From: Terripilifer sp031921685
GTDB taxonomy: Bacteria; Pseudomonadota; Alphaproteobacteria; Rhizobiales; Beijerinckiaceae
Assembly (NCBI RefSeq): GCF_031921685.1
Contig: NZ_JAPDHU010000001.1
Span: 2,170,001-2,234,000, forward strand
DNA length: 64,000 bases
Reading direction: 5' to 3'
Position 1 is the first letter of the stretch; each line of letters opens with the position of its first letter. Below the pieces are notes generated by a model. It saw nothing but the letters and a program-made list of their open reading frames with translations, ran no database searches and was not told where the DNA came from. Below, piece by piece: positions 35,473 to 44,037 of the stretch. Made by a program: the position numbers and the translations under genes.

Positions 35473-35878
35473 ACTCTCATATTTTCATGAGAAAATTCTT
35501 GCGGATGGAATCGTCGATGTCGCATCCGAACTGCGCATGGTCGATATCAGCGACTTTATATACCATATCAAATCTGAGAATTACGCGAATGTCGGCGATC
35601 TCATCAATTCGTCGGCCGAGCTTTATTTCAAGCCGGGGACGATCACGTTCAATTGGAGTGCTACGCTGCGCGTCGACTGGAAGGCGCCGCCTGCCGTGGC
35701 CTTCGATCTGGAATTCAAGAATGCCGGGGTGACCGCACTCTTCAGCCTCGAACTGCAGAACGATCGCGCCAGCGTGGATATCCGCAGCATCACTTTCGAG
35801 AATCAGGAAAACGGATCGCTGCGGAATACCGAGATGTTCTACGACGCGATCCTCAGCGCCAAACAGACGATCGGATAG
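35450..35878 (+). CDS. unknown protein overlapping flhB
   Basis: A 142-residue soluble protein (SYFHEKILADGIVDVASELR; FNWSATLRVDWKAPPAVAFD), no signal peptide or membrane segment. It starts at TTG 35450 inside flhB; an in-frame ATG at 35537 would remove 29 residues. I recognise no family. Tight coupling to flhB suggests a flagellar or motility role. Confidence 0.65.
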   Translation: MLPSQKAELSYFHEKILADGIVDVASELRMVDISDFIYHIKSENYANVGDLINSSAELYFKPGTITFNWSATLRVDWKAPPAVAFDLEFKNAGVTALFSLELQNDRASVDIRSITFENQENGSLRNTEMFYDAILSAKQTIG

Positions 35879-36296
35879 ATACGTTTCAACGTCGAGGCGA
35901 AAGGCCGGGCAGTGCGCAGACGCTGTCCGGCCTTGCTGCGCGACGGGATGGATGAGGCGTCCGAGGAAATCGGGTTACGAAAAATTCCTTAAGACGTTTG
36001 AAACTTTTTGAGCTTAGTTTGGCGCCACGACTTGCTGTTTCCAGCTTTGTTCTGGATCAAGCAGAGGCATGATGCCGCCAAGTCGTGCCGGTTTCAGTCC
36101 GGAATCTTCCCTCATAGAGCGCTGTTCAAGCCTTTGGGCTGCAACAACGGTTTCTAGCCTTGGCCGCGCAGTTTCGACTGCCGGGAGGCTTTGCCGTGAA
36201 CCTGCGCGAGGGACATCACAAGATCCTTGGCCGTCGGCCGCGTTCAGTCGCGGATCGAACGGTGAACTTGCGACTGAAAAACATCGGGCGGTAGCA
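35879..36296 (+). promoter_or_regulatory. 418-bp leader with second copy of flagellin leader element
   Basis: No independent gene. TTAAGAC occurs at 35989-35995, and CTGGAT...AGAGGCATGATGCCGCC, then CCGG-N7-CCGG and CAGTCCGGAAT at 36053-36105. These are the same blocks, in order and with near-equal spacing, as at 6915-7020. Here the ATGATG (36069) opens a frame in phase with the gene at 36297, but the 76 intervening codons have only about half G/C at third positions, unlike real genes nearby, so I read them as leader RNA. Confidence 0.55.
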
Positions 36297-36746
36297 ATGG
36301 GGATAAGTTGCAAGAACGTTCTGATCGCAGAAATGCTGCTGGGCGTCGGCTATCTGATTGGAACGGCGACCAGGCAGCCGACGGTGGTGGCGATCTCGGC
36401 ACCGACTTCGCTTCAGGACGCGGCGGCGGATATGGCCAGCCGGGGCGGCTCGATGGCGCCCTGGCTTTTGTTTGCCTGTTCCGTGCTGGTTCTCGGACTG
36501 TGCATGATCGGCCGGAAGAAAGAGAAGAGTCCGGATTCCATTGTCGAGGAAAGCCTGAGCGTTCCCGATTGGGCGTTACGGAAACGGGAAGCCGCGACCT
36601 GGGCGACGGCGGTGGCGAGAATGGCCGGCGTTCCAACCGAGCCCCCGCAGAAGGCGCTCGCCTACGAACATGCGCATTTGAATTTCGAAGACCGGGTGCA
36701 GGTGTTGGCGCGCCCGGCCCTCAAGGGTGATCGCATCATCACATAA
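36297..36746 (+). CDS. unknown two-span membrane protein under flagellin-like leader
   Basis: A 149-residue protein starting MGISCKNVLIAEMLLGVGYL. Membrane segments lie at residues ~8-25 and ~60-78 (MAPWLLFACSVLVLGLCMIG), followed by a soluble tail (SVPDWALRKREAATWATAVA). I recognise no family. The leader element shared with flagellin implies co-regulation with the filament. The frame is open back to 36069 (225 residues), considered less likely. It is followed by a strong palindromic element. Confidence 0.6.
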   Translation: MGISCKNVLIAEMLLGVGYLIGTATRQPTVVAISAPTSLQDAAADMASRGGSMAPWLLFACSVLVLGLCMIGRKKEKSPDSIVEESLSVPDWALRKREAATWATAVARMAGVPTEPPQKALAYEHAHLNFEDRVQVLARPALKGDRIIT

Positions 36747-36793
36747 TTAAAGTGCTTACGGGGGCGCTAAGCCAGAGCGCAGGGGCAGGAGCG

Positions 36794-36922
36794 AACGACG
36801 GTGCCTATAGCGCTTCTGCTTTTGATGGGATCATCAAAAGCAGAGAAGACGCGTCGAAACAGGAGACTTAAGCAAAATCACGTTTCTATCGAAACGTGAT
36901 TTGCTCTATGGCACCGTCGTTT
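36794..36922. repeat. nested palindromic element between convergent genes
   Basis: Outer arms AACGACGGTGCCTATAG (36794-36810) and CTATGGCACCGTCGTT (36906-36921) are inverted copies differing by one base. Inside are two perfect 12-bp hairpins: CTGCTTTTGATG/CATCAAAAGCAG (36816-36843) and AAATCACGTTTC/GAAACGTGATTT (36875-36902). The right outer arm ends in TTTTT, so it can act as a terminator for the plus-strand gene. The structure resembles a small non-autonomous mobile repeat. Confidence 0.75.
36808..36873 (+). repeat. dispersed intergenic repeat, copy 2
   Basis: TAG, hairpin, then tail AAGACGCGTCGAAACAGGAG-ACTTAAGC, matching the tail of copy 1 at 25745-25771. It forms the left half of the nested palindromic element. 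Confidence 0.6.
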
Positions 36923-36926
36923 TTGT

Positions 36927-37835
36927 TCAGGCGAGATTTTTCTTCAGAAACGCGATCGTGCGCTCCCACGACAGTTCCGCAGCAGCCTTGTCGTAGCGGG
37001 GCGTCGTGTCGTTGTGGAAACCGTGATTGGCGTTGGGGTAGATGAAGGCCTCGAAGGTTTTATGGTTGGCCTTCAACGCCGCTTCATAGGCTGGCAGGCC
37101 TTCGACGAGCCGCTTGTCGAGTTCGCCATGCTGGATGAGGAGCGGCGCCTTGATGCGCGGCACGTCTTCCGCTTTCGCCGCGACGCCATAATAAGGAACG
37201 GCAGCGGCGAGATCAGGCAGCAGTACGGCCATTTGATTGACGACACTGCCACCGAAGCAGAAGCCGATCGCGCCGATCTTGCCGTTGATGTCAGGATCTT
37301 TCTTCAGCCATTCAAAGCCGGCAACGAAATCCATGAGCAACTTGCTGGCATCGAGTTTGGCCTGCATCTCGCGGCCTTTATCGTCGTCACCGGGATAGCC
37401 GCCGAGCGAGCTCAGCCCATCGGGCGCCAGAGCAATGAACCCGGCCACGGCGAGCCGCCGCGCCACGTCCTCGATATAGGGATTGAGACCACGGTTTTCA
37501 TGCACCACGACAACGGCGCCATGCTTGCCGCCGGCGGCGGGCTTGGCCAGGAGGGCTTTCGTCGGCCCATTGCCCTTGGGTGATTCATAAGTGATCGTCG
37601 TGGTCTTGATACGGGGGTCGTTGGGCTGCACTTGCTGAGCCAGGGCGTAGTTGGGCATCAACATGCTGACCAAAGCCGCCGCGCTCATACCGCTGCCGGC
37701 AAACTTGCCCGCACCGGCGAAAAACTGACGACGGTCGATCCGGCCGTGACAATAATCGTCATAGAGATCGAGCAGGCGTTGATCGAAATCGGCGGCGCTT
37801 TTGCGAGAAGCCGTTCCTCGAAATTCTACTCCCAT
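36927..37835 (-). CDS. dienelactone hydrolase family protein
   Basis: A 302-residue alpha/beta hydrolase. Its nucleophile is Cys193 in GFCFGG, with the acid in the strand HGELDKR and His in NANHGFHND, the DLH triad. An N-terminal segment contains DRRQFFAGAGKFAGSG followed by a hydrophobic stretch ending ALAQ, a Tat-like signal placed after 34 residues, so the enzyme is probably periplasmic. Substrate unknown; family members open dienelactones in chloroaromatic degradation. It is convergent with the preceding gene and monocistronic. Confidence 0.88.
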   Translation of the reverse strand: MGVEFRGTASRKSAADFDQRLLDLYDDYCHGRIDRRQFFAGAGKFAGSGMSAAALVSMLMPNYALAQQVQPNDPRIKTTTITYESPKGNGPTKALLAKPAAGGKHGAVVVVHENRGLNPYIEDVARRLAVAGFIALAPDGLSSLGGYPGDDDKGREMQAKLDASKLLMDFVAGFEWLKKDPDINGKIGAIGFCFGGSVVNQMAVLLPDLAAAVPYYGVAAKAEDVPRIKAPLLIQHGELDKRLVEGLPAYEAALKANHKTFEAFIYPNANHGFHNDTTPRYDKAAAELSWERTIAFLKKNLA

Positions 37836-38036
37836 GGGCGTTCCCCTCCTTTCAAATCCGTTGGCGAATACTTCTGTTCATCCGTTTTCACATCATGGAT
37901 CTGTTCATCCAACGGGCGGGACTGTAGCAGCAATTGCGCAGTGGTCTTGGAAAAAAGGCGCGAGAAGCGGCGCGTCCGGCATAAGGTGTCGCCGTGGAAC
38001 CGGACATATTGCCGGATGCAACCGTGCGATGATTGA

Positions 38037-38774
38037 TTATTGACCGCGCAGCCGTGTGCGAAGTTCGCGTGCATGGGCCATGACCGTGGCGGTCAGGCCG
38101 TTTACGTCGGCTTGTCCAAGGGTGACGACACCAAGGCTTGCTTCGAACTTGAACGATGGATCGTCGTGGAGATGCAGCGGGCAGGCGACGCCGACGGCGC
38201 CGGTCTGCAGCTGTCCACGCGTGATGCTGAAACCATCGCTGCGTGCGGCGCGCACATCTGCTGGATCGGCGCGCCGTTCAGGGCGGCCGGAGAGAATGGC
38301 GATGCCGGCCGCGCCGCGCGTCAGGAGATGGCGGCTGCCGATGCGATAGGCGACACGCAACAGTGTATTCTTCGGTTCGGCCGACATGATGGCGACGCAC
38401 TCTTCGCCTTGGGGAACGGAGACATGCGCGGCAGCGCCGGTTTCATCGGCCAATCGTTCGAGCAGAGGTTGCGCGGCATCGCGCAATTGGGGTTCGAAGC
38501 GCGACGACAGAGCGACGATACCGGCGCCAAGACGCAATTGTCCTTTCGCACCGCGCATCACCAGGCCGTGGCCTTCGAGTGTCGCGATCAGGCGATAGAC
38601 GATGGTGCGATGGATGGCGAGACGTTCAGCCAATTCGGCGATGGACAAGCCCGCGTCATGCTGGGCGATCACGGTCAGGGCATGCAGGCCACGATCGAGC
38701 GTCTGCAATGTGGTCGATGACATTGTGGAGCCGGCATCGTCCTTTCCCCGCTCGGCGACTGGTTTCGCTGCCAC
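38037..38774 (-). CDS. IclR-family transcriptional regulator
   Basis: A 245-residue regulator: N-terminal winged helix (LSIAELAERLAIHRTIVYRL, residues ~40-65) and C-terminal effector domain (GAAAHVSVPQGEECVAIMSA; RGAAGIAILSGRPERRADPA). GTG 38774 is used; ATG 38723 (MSSTT) is a plausible shorter start. It is divergent from the TctC-type binding protein gene, which it likely controls in response to a small carboxylate. Confidence 0.92.
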   Translation of the reverse strand: MAAKPVAERGKDDAGSTMSSTTLQTLDRGLHALTVIAQHDAGLSIAELAERLAIHRTIVYRLIATLEGHGLVMRGAKGQLRLGAGIVALSSRFEPQLRDAAQPLLERLADETGAAAHVSVPQGEECVAIMSAEPKNTLLRVAYRIGSRHLLTRGAAGIAILSGRPERRADPADVRAARSDGFSITRGQLQTGAVGVACPLHLHDDPSFKFEASLGVVTLGQADVNGLTATVMAHARELRTRLRGQ

Positions 38775-39007
38775 GTCCTGCTCCCACTTCTAATGGCTAA
38801 GACCACCGGTTCTTGACTCAGGAATAGCCCGAATTTAGATTTTATAGCACATATTTGTGCGATAATCGATAATTTGTCGATATTGAGATGGTAGGGACTG
38901 CCGCCGAATTGGGTCACCGAGTCGAATGTCGCGCTGGCCGCGTCGACTTGTCTTCGCCAATCTCGGTTCGACAGGGATGTCGATGATCGCGACTTGAGGA
39001 GGGGAAG
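38775..39007. promoter_or_regulatory. divergent IclR / TctC promoter region
   Basis: AT-rich centre with inverted repeat GCACA-TATT-TGTGC (38847-38860), and CGAT-rich half-sites just after it. This is a candidate operator for the IclR protein. GAGGAGGGG is a strong ribosome-binding site just before ATG 39008. Confidence 0.4.
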
Positions 39008-39997
39008 ATGGAGGATATGAGGATCACGCGTCGTGCCGCGCTGGCAGGGCTTGCCGCGACAGGCGTGTTGCCGGCTTCAAACGTCTGGGCGCAGCAATAT
39101 CCAACGCGGCCGATCAAATGGCTGGTCGGTTATCCGGCTGGCGGTGGCACCGATGTGCTGGCGCGCCTGCTCGGCGCGGCGATGGCGCCAGCGATCGGCC
39201 AGCAGTTCGTGATCGAAAATCGCCCCGGTGCCGCGACCAATCTGGCGGCTGGCGAAGCGGCGCGGTCCGAGCCGGATGGCTATACGGTTTTCACCGGCGG
39301 CAACGAGACCCTCGTCTACAATCCAGCGCTCTATAAGAAATTGTCGGTCGATCTGGTCAATGATTTCCGGCCGGTCGGTTTGAGCGCGCGCTTCCATCTG
39401 GTGTTGTCGGTCAAGAAGGATTCACCCATTCAGACCGCGCGTGAGCTGATCGACAAGGCAAAGGCCGCACCGAGCAAGGTCGATTATGGTTCCCCGGGTC
39501 TCGGTTCGCCGCACCATCTCGCTATGGAGCGGCTGATGCGCGAGACCGGCACGAAGATGACGCACGTGCCTTATCGTGGCATGGCGCCGATGATGAACGA
39601 CATGATGGCAGGCGTTCTGGAAGCGGGCATCGTCGATGTCGCCGCCGGTGGCAGCCAGTTGCAAGCCGGCACCATACGGCCGCTCGCGGTCTGTTCGGCG
39701 ACGCGGCTCAGCACGTTGCCGAATGTGCCGACGGCACAGGAGGCGCTCGGGCTCAAAGGGTTCGAGGCCTATGCTTGGCAGGGCGTCGTCGTACCGGTGA
39801 AGACGCCTGATGCGGTGGTCAACCGTCTGAGCGAAGCCCTCGCCACGGCTTTGAAGCAGGATACGGTGCGTGCGCGCATGGGCGAAATCGGTCTCGATCC
39901 ACTGTCCGGCGGCCCGGCTGAGTTTCAAGCCTTGCTCAAATCCGAGCGCGATGTGTGGTGGCCGGTGATCAAGGAGCTCGGTTTGACCTTGGAATGA
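39008..39997 (+). CDS. Bug/TctC-type periplasmic binding protein
   Basis: A 329-residue solute-binding protein. A Tat-like signal (RITRRAALAGLAATGVLPAS) is followed by the Bug-family start YPTRPIKWLVGYPAGGGTDV and ENRPGAATNLAAGEAARSEP. These proteins bind carboxylates for tripartite tricarboxylate transporters; no TctA or TctB gene is present, so it is an orphan, as is common in Burkholderiales and Rhizobiales. Transcribed away from the IclR gene. Confidence 0.92.
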   Translation: MEDMRITRRAALAGLAATGVLPASNVWAQQYPTRPIKWLVGYPAGGGTDVLARLLGAAMAPAIGQQFVIENRPGAATNLAAGEAARSEPDGYTVFTGGNETLVYNPALYKKLSVDLVNDFRPVGLSARFHLVLSVKKDSPIQTARELIDKAKAAPSKVDYGSPGLGSPHHLAMERLMRETGTKMTHVPYRGMAPMMNDMMAGVLEAGIVDVAAGGSQLQAGTIRPLAVCSATRLSTLPNVPTAQEALGLKGFEAYAWQGVVVPVKTPDAVVNRLSEALATALKQDTVRARMGEIGLDPLSGGPAEFQALLKSERDVWWPVIKELGLTLE

Positions 39998-40042
39998 CGG
40001 CCTGAGGCCGATTGCTCATCTGACCGCGCGAATTTCTAATTT

Positions 40043-40074
40043 TTCAGGCGAAACCTGCGGCGGTTTCGCCTGAA
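40043..40074 (+). terminator. terminator after TctC-type gene
   Basis: Perfect 13-bp stem TTCAGGCGAAACC / GGTTTCGCCTGAA with a 6-base loop, 45 bases after the stop. It has TTTTT upstream rather than a long T-run after it, so it may work in both directions. Confidence 0.7.
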
Positions 40075-40207
40075 TTGCGTTTAGCGGAGTCGTCATGCGG
40101 CTATTTGGCCGCTCTTCGCGCTAGACGCAGCCGTCATCGGGCTGCTATGCGATTGCCCAAAATATAGGCAGCGTAGAGCTGCCTCCGCAAAGACTGGGGG
40201 TGACCAA

Positions 40208-41557
40208 TTGGTCGTTATCGATGAGAAGCTTGAGCCCATTCTGAATGAAGTGCTCCGCCGTAATGCCGGCGAACAGGAATTTCACCAGGCCGTCCGGGAA
40301 GTGTTGGAGAGCCTTGGCCGCGTCGTCGCCAAACATCCCAATTATGCCAACAACGCCTTGATCGAGCGGCTCTGCGAGCCGGAGCGGCAGATCATCTTCC
40401 GCGTGCCTTGGGTCGATGACAAAGGCCAGGTGCAGATCAACCGCGGGTTCCGGGTTCAGTTCAATTCGGCGCTCGGTCCCTATAAGGGCGGCATCCGCTT
40501 CCATCCGTCGGTCAATATCGGCATCATCAAATTTCTCGGCTTTGAGCAGATATTCAAGAATGCATTGACCGGAATGCCGATCGGTGGCGGCAAGGGCGGT
40601 TCAGACTTCAATCCGCGCGGCCGTTCCGATGGCGAGATCATGCGCTTCTGCCAGTCGTTCATGACCGAGTTGCATCGCCATATCGGCGAATATACTGACG
40701 TGCCGGCGGGTGATATCGGCGTCGGCGGCCGAGAGATCGGCTATATGTTTGGCCAATACAAGCGTCTGACCAACCGCTACGAAGCCGGCGTGTTGACCGG
40801 CAAGGCGCTGTTCTACGGCGGTTCGCGGGCGCGCACCGAGGCGACCGGCTATGGCGCCACTTATTTCGTCGAGCGCATGCTGGCGACTAAGCAGACAACC
40901 TTCGAAGGCAAGCGCACCGTCGTGTCGGGCTCCGGCAATGTCGCCGTCTATACGATGGAGAAGGTGATCGAGTTCGGTGGCAAGGTCGTCGCCTGTTCGG
41001 ATTCCAACGGCTATGTGGTCGACGAGAAGGGCATCGATCTCGATCTGGTGAAGGAGCTCAAGGAAGTCCGCCGCGCGCGCATTTCCGAATATGCGCGATT
41101 GAAAGGCGCAGGCACTCACTATGTCGAAAGCGGTTCGATCTGGGATGTGCCATGCGACATCGCCATGCCGTCAGCGACGCAGAACGAGCTGACGGGCGCC
41201 GATGCGAAAACCCTGGTGAAGAACGGCGTGAAGGCCGTGGGCGAGGGCGCCAACATGCCCTCGACGCCGGAAGCGGTGCGCATCTTCCAGGAGGCCCGGG
41301 TGTTGTTCGCGCCGGGCAAGGCGGCCAATGCGGGCGGTGTCGCCACATCGGCGCTGGAGATGCAGCAGAACGCCTCGCGCGATAGCTGGAGCTTCGAGCA
41401 GACCGAGGCAAAGCTCGCCACGATCATGCGCAACATCCATGATCTGTGCGCGCAGACGGCCGACGAATATGGCGCGCCCGGCGATTATGTGCTGGGCGCC
41501 AATATCGCCGGCTTCGTGCGTGTCGCCGAAGCGATGGATGCGCTGGGGGTGATTTAG
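40208..41557 (+). CDS. gdhA: NADP-type glutamate dehydrogenase
   Basis: Hexameric GDH of 449 residues, equal to the enteric enzyme. It contains the glutamate-site motif PIGGGKGGSDFNPRGRSDGE (Lys in GGGKGG), YKGGIRFHPSVN, and the nucleotide fold with VVSGSGNVAVYTMEK. It makes glutamate from 2-oxoglutarate and ammonium. Start TTG 40208 preceded by GGGGGTGA; no ATG fits. It is convergent with a small secreted protein gene one base away. Confidence 0.96.
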   Translation: MVVIDEKLEPILNEVLRRNAGEQEFHQAVREVLESLGRVVAKHPNYANNALIERLCEPERQIIFRVPWVDDKGQVQINRGFRVQFNSALGPYKGGIRFHPSVNIGIIKFLGFEQIFKNALTGMPIGGGKGGSDFNPRGRSDGEIMRFCQSFMTELHRHIGEYTDVPAGDIGVGGREIGYMFGQYKRLTNRYEAGVLTGKALFYGGSRARTEATGYGATYFVERMLATKQTTFEGKRTVVSGSGNVAVYTMEKVIEFGGKVVACSDSNGYVVDEKGIDLDLVKELKEVRRARISEYARLKGAGTHYVESGSIWDVPCDIAMPSATQNELTGADAKTLVKNGVKAVGEGANMPSTPEAVRIFQEARVLFAPGKAANAGGVATSALEMQQNASRDSWSFEQTEAKLATIMRNIHDLCAQTADEYGAPGDYVLGANIAGFVRVAEAMDALGVI

Positions 41558-41558
41558 G

Positions 41559-41888
41559 TCAGCGGCAGTTGCGGGCTAAAACCTCTTCGATGTCGCCAAG
41601 CGAGGCGACCATCTGGCCGACATTTTCGTCGCGGTCGCGGCCGGTCATGCAGCGTTGCATGATCTCGGTCGCGGCGCGCATGTCCAAGCGGTTCTGCCGG
41701 AGGACAGCGCAAACCGCAGCCTGATCATTCCGTCGTGGTGGCGATTTGTACGTGCGGTTATCGACCGCCTGGATCAGCGCATTGGCTTGAGCCAGATCTG
41801 TCCGGCATCGCGGCGTATCGACCATGCCGGCGGACGTCACCGTCGCGCTCGCAAAGCTCAAAGGCAAAGCGAGCGCGAAGGGCCTCAT
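41559..41888 (-). CDS. small secreted cysteine-containing protein
   Basis: A 109-residue protein with signal peptide (MRPFALALPLSFASATVTSA) and four cysteines in the mature part (RC, VC, RC, NC), suggesting two disulfides. I recognise no family. It starts 6 bases after the cytochrome c stop, so the two are co-transcribed at the end of the Sox region. Confidence 0.7.
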   Translation of the reverse strand: MRPFALALPLSFASATVTSAGMVDTPRCRTDLAQANALIQAVDNRTYKSPPRRNDQAAVCAVLRQNRLDMRAATEIMQRCMTGRDRDENVGQMVASLGDIEEVLARNCR

Positions 41889-41894
41889 CGGCGA

Positions 41895-42287
41895 TTACTG
41901 CTGCTTACCGTCGGCGGCGAACTTCTTGAGATAGGCGATCAGGTTTTCGACCTGCGTCTCGTTCTTCAAGCCGGCGTAGGCCATTTTCGTGCCGGGGATC
42001 TTGGCGCGCGGATTGGCGATATATTCCTTGAAGACCGCCTCATCCCAAGTGATGCCGGAATTCTTGTTGGCTTCCGAATAGCTGTAGCCCTCGACCGAGC
42101 CGGCCTTGCGGCCGAACAGGCCGTTCAGCTCGGGGCCGACCAGGTTGCGGGCATTCTCGCCGACCTGATGGCAGGGGCGGCATTGATTGTAGACGGTCTG
42201 GCCGGCGGCGGCGTCCTGGGCCTGAACGGCGGCGGGCGCGAGCGCGAACAGCATCGATGCGGCGACGGGCAACAGGTTCAGCTTCAT
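41895..42287 (-). CDS. cytochrome c2-type protein
   Basis: A 130-residue periplasmic class I cytochrome c. The signal peptide is MKLNLLPVAASMLFALAPAA; the haem site is CRPCH, and the axial Met is in GTKMAYAGL. ATG 42287 is chosen over longer upstream frames. Such cytochromes accept electrons from SoxCD/SoxXA and pass them to the terminal oxidase; the location next to sox fits that role. Confidence 0.92.
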   Translation of the reverse strand: MKLNLLPVAASMLFALAPAAVQAQDAAAGQTVYNQCRPCHQVGENARNLVGPELNGLFGRKAGSVEGYSYSEANKNSGITWDEAVFKEYIANPRAKIPGTKMAYAGLKNETQVENLIAYLKKFAADGKQQ

Positions 42288-42425
42288 GTCGTGATTTCCG
42301 TTAACAAGGCGGCGCGGGGAGCGCCGCCAATTTCCTCGGTCTCTTATTATGAGACTAATTAGAGCAGGATTCTTGCAAAAAAGCGGCATTTCACTTTGTC
42401 GCATCCGCTCACAAACAGCTTACTT

Positions 42426-43697
42426 TCAGGCGAAAACGTCGGCCACGAAGGCCGAATACCAGGCCATATTCTCCGCCTGGGTCTGTTTGCGCAGGTCCGC
42501 CATCTCGCCCGTCTGGGAAATGAACGTGCTGGCGGCAGCGATCTTGCCGTCCTTGGGTTCATAGGCGCCGCCGACCTTCACCGCATCGTCGGTCTCGATC
42601 AGGCTCCAGCAGGTGTTGGCATAGCGGGCCGGGAAGGTGCGCGCGCCCGTCAGATCGCCACGCACCATCATCGCCGCCACTTTCGCCTGGCTGTTGGCCG
42701 AGAAGGCCGACTTCGGCATGTCGCCGGCAATGCAGGCGTCGCCGAGAATGAAGATGTTGGCATCCTGCGCCGATTTCATGTTTTCGGGATTGATCGGGCA
42801 GAAGCCGGTCTGGTTGGCGAGGCCGGCATCGCGGGCGATCTTGCCGGCGGTTTGCGCCGGAATGACATTGACCAGCGCCGCATCCTTATAGGTTTCGAAG
42901 CCGGTGACGACCGTGTTGGTCTTGGGATCGACCGACTTGATGCCGTCGTGAATCTTCGGGCCGATCCATTCGATCATGCCGGGATAATATTTCTCCCAAC
43001 CCTCCTGGAAGAGCGCCTGTTTGGAGAAGTTCTCCTTGGGATCGACGATGATGATCTTGGCTTTCGAGCGGCCTGTCGATTTCAGCACATGCAGCATCAT
43101 CGATGCGCGCTCATAGGGGCCGGGCGGGCAGCGATAGGGATTGGGTGGCGCCACCATGACAATCAGGCCGCCATCCGGCACCGCATCGAGGCGGCGCTTC
43201 AGCAGTTGCGTTTGCGGACCGGCCTTCCAGGCATGGGGCATGGTCTCTTCAAACTCCTGGCCCCAGCCGGGAACGGAGTCATACTTCAAGTCGATACCGG
43301 GCGAGACGACGAGCCGGTCGTAGGGCAGGCGCGAGCCATCGGCGAGCACGACCTCCTTCTTGTCGCGATCAATGGTGTTGGCGAACTGGTGATTGAGGCG
43401 CACGCCATAGGGCACCAATTTGTCATAGCCGTGCGTGATCGAGGCGAAGTCGCGGTAGCCGCCGAGATAGAGATTGGAATGGAAGCAGGTGGTGAATTCG
43501 CGCGTCGGTTCGACCAGAACGACGTCGATCGCTCCTTGTGAATCCTTAGCGATATATTTGGCGGCGGTGGCACCGCCCGGACCGCCGCCGATGACAACGG
43601 CACGCGGTTTTGCCTGACCGATCACGGCCGGTGCCGCGAGCGCCAAGGCGCCAAGACCGACGCCGCCACGAATGACCTGCCTACGGTTGATATTCAT
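42426..43697 (-). CDS. soxF: SoxF / FccB-type flavoprotein
   Basis: A 423-residue FAD protein related to the flavocytochrome c sulfide dehydrogenase. It has a Tat signal (NRRQVIRGGVGLGALALA), the dinucleotide motif VVIGGGPGGATAAKYI and a second FAD motif ILGDACIAGDM. The redox-active Cys pair is likely C in TTCFHSN and FCPIN. In Paracoccus SoxF raises Sox activity. It follows the mono-haem cytochrome gene by 20 bases, forming an FccAB-like pair. Confidence 0.9.
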   Translation of the reverse strand: MNINRRQVIRGGVGLGALALAAPAVIGQAKPRAVVIGGGPGGATAAKYIAKDSQGAIDVVLVEPTREFTTCFHSNLYLGGYRDFASITHGYDKLVPYGVRLNHQFANTIDRDKKEVVLADGSRLPYDRLVVSPGIDLKYDSVPGWGQEFEETMPHAWKAGPQTQLLKRRLDAVPDGGLIVMVAPPNPYRCPPGPYERASMMLHVLKSTGRSKAKIIIVDPKENFSKQALFQEGWEKYYPGMIEWIGPKIHDGIKSVDPKTNTVVTGFETYKDAALVNVIPAQTAGKIARDAGLANQTGFCPINPENMKSAQDANIFILGDACIAGDMPKSAFSANSQAKVAAMMVRGDLTGARTFPARYANTCWSLIETDDAVKVGGAYEPKDGKIAAASTFISQTGEMADLRKQTQAENMAWYSAFVADVFA

Positions 43698-43717
43698 TTT
43701 TGGACCCTCCGGTGATT

Positions 43718-44029
43718 TTATTTCCGACTAAGGCTACCAAAATAATCAGCTAATGCATCCATGTCAGCATCAGAAAGACCGGACGTGAGCGAATTCATAA
43801 TTTGATGTTCGCGTGTCTTGTCTCGGTAGGCTTTCAGCACGGCGACGAACTGATCACTGGGCCAGCCGGTGATCGAGGGAATGCCTTCCGCCGATTGGCC
43901 GTCCGGTCGATGGCAGCTCACGCATGTGGCCGACAGATATTCCCCCAAAGCTCGATCGCCGGCTGCTTGTGCTTGCGGCACAATGAAAACGAGCGACAGG
44001 CCAAGCATGAAGTTTCGCAGGATCGGCAC
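43718..44029 (-). CDS. mono-haem cytochrome c (SoxE/FccA-like)
   Basis: A 103-residue periplasmic cytochrome. It has a signal peptide ending AQAA, haem site CVSCH and C-terminal ADMDALADYFGSL. GTG 44029; ATG 44008 is possible. In Paracoccus SoxE is di-haem, so this protein is closer in size to one half of FccA. It likely takes electrons from the flavoprotein encoded next. Confidence 0.85.
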   Translation of the reverse strand: MPILRNFMLGLSLVFIVPQAQAAGDRALGEYLSATCVSCHRPDGQSAEGIPSITGWPSDQFVAVLKAYRDKTREHQIMNSLTSGLSDADMDALADYFGSLSRK

Positions 44030-44037
44030 GGTCTGCG

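Noticed and set aside
36069..36296. N-terminal extension that would make the membrane protein 225 residues long
   Set aside because: Third-position G/C is about one half in this stretch, far below real genes here, and it coincides with the conserved leader element; ATG 36297 is a better start.
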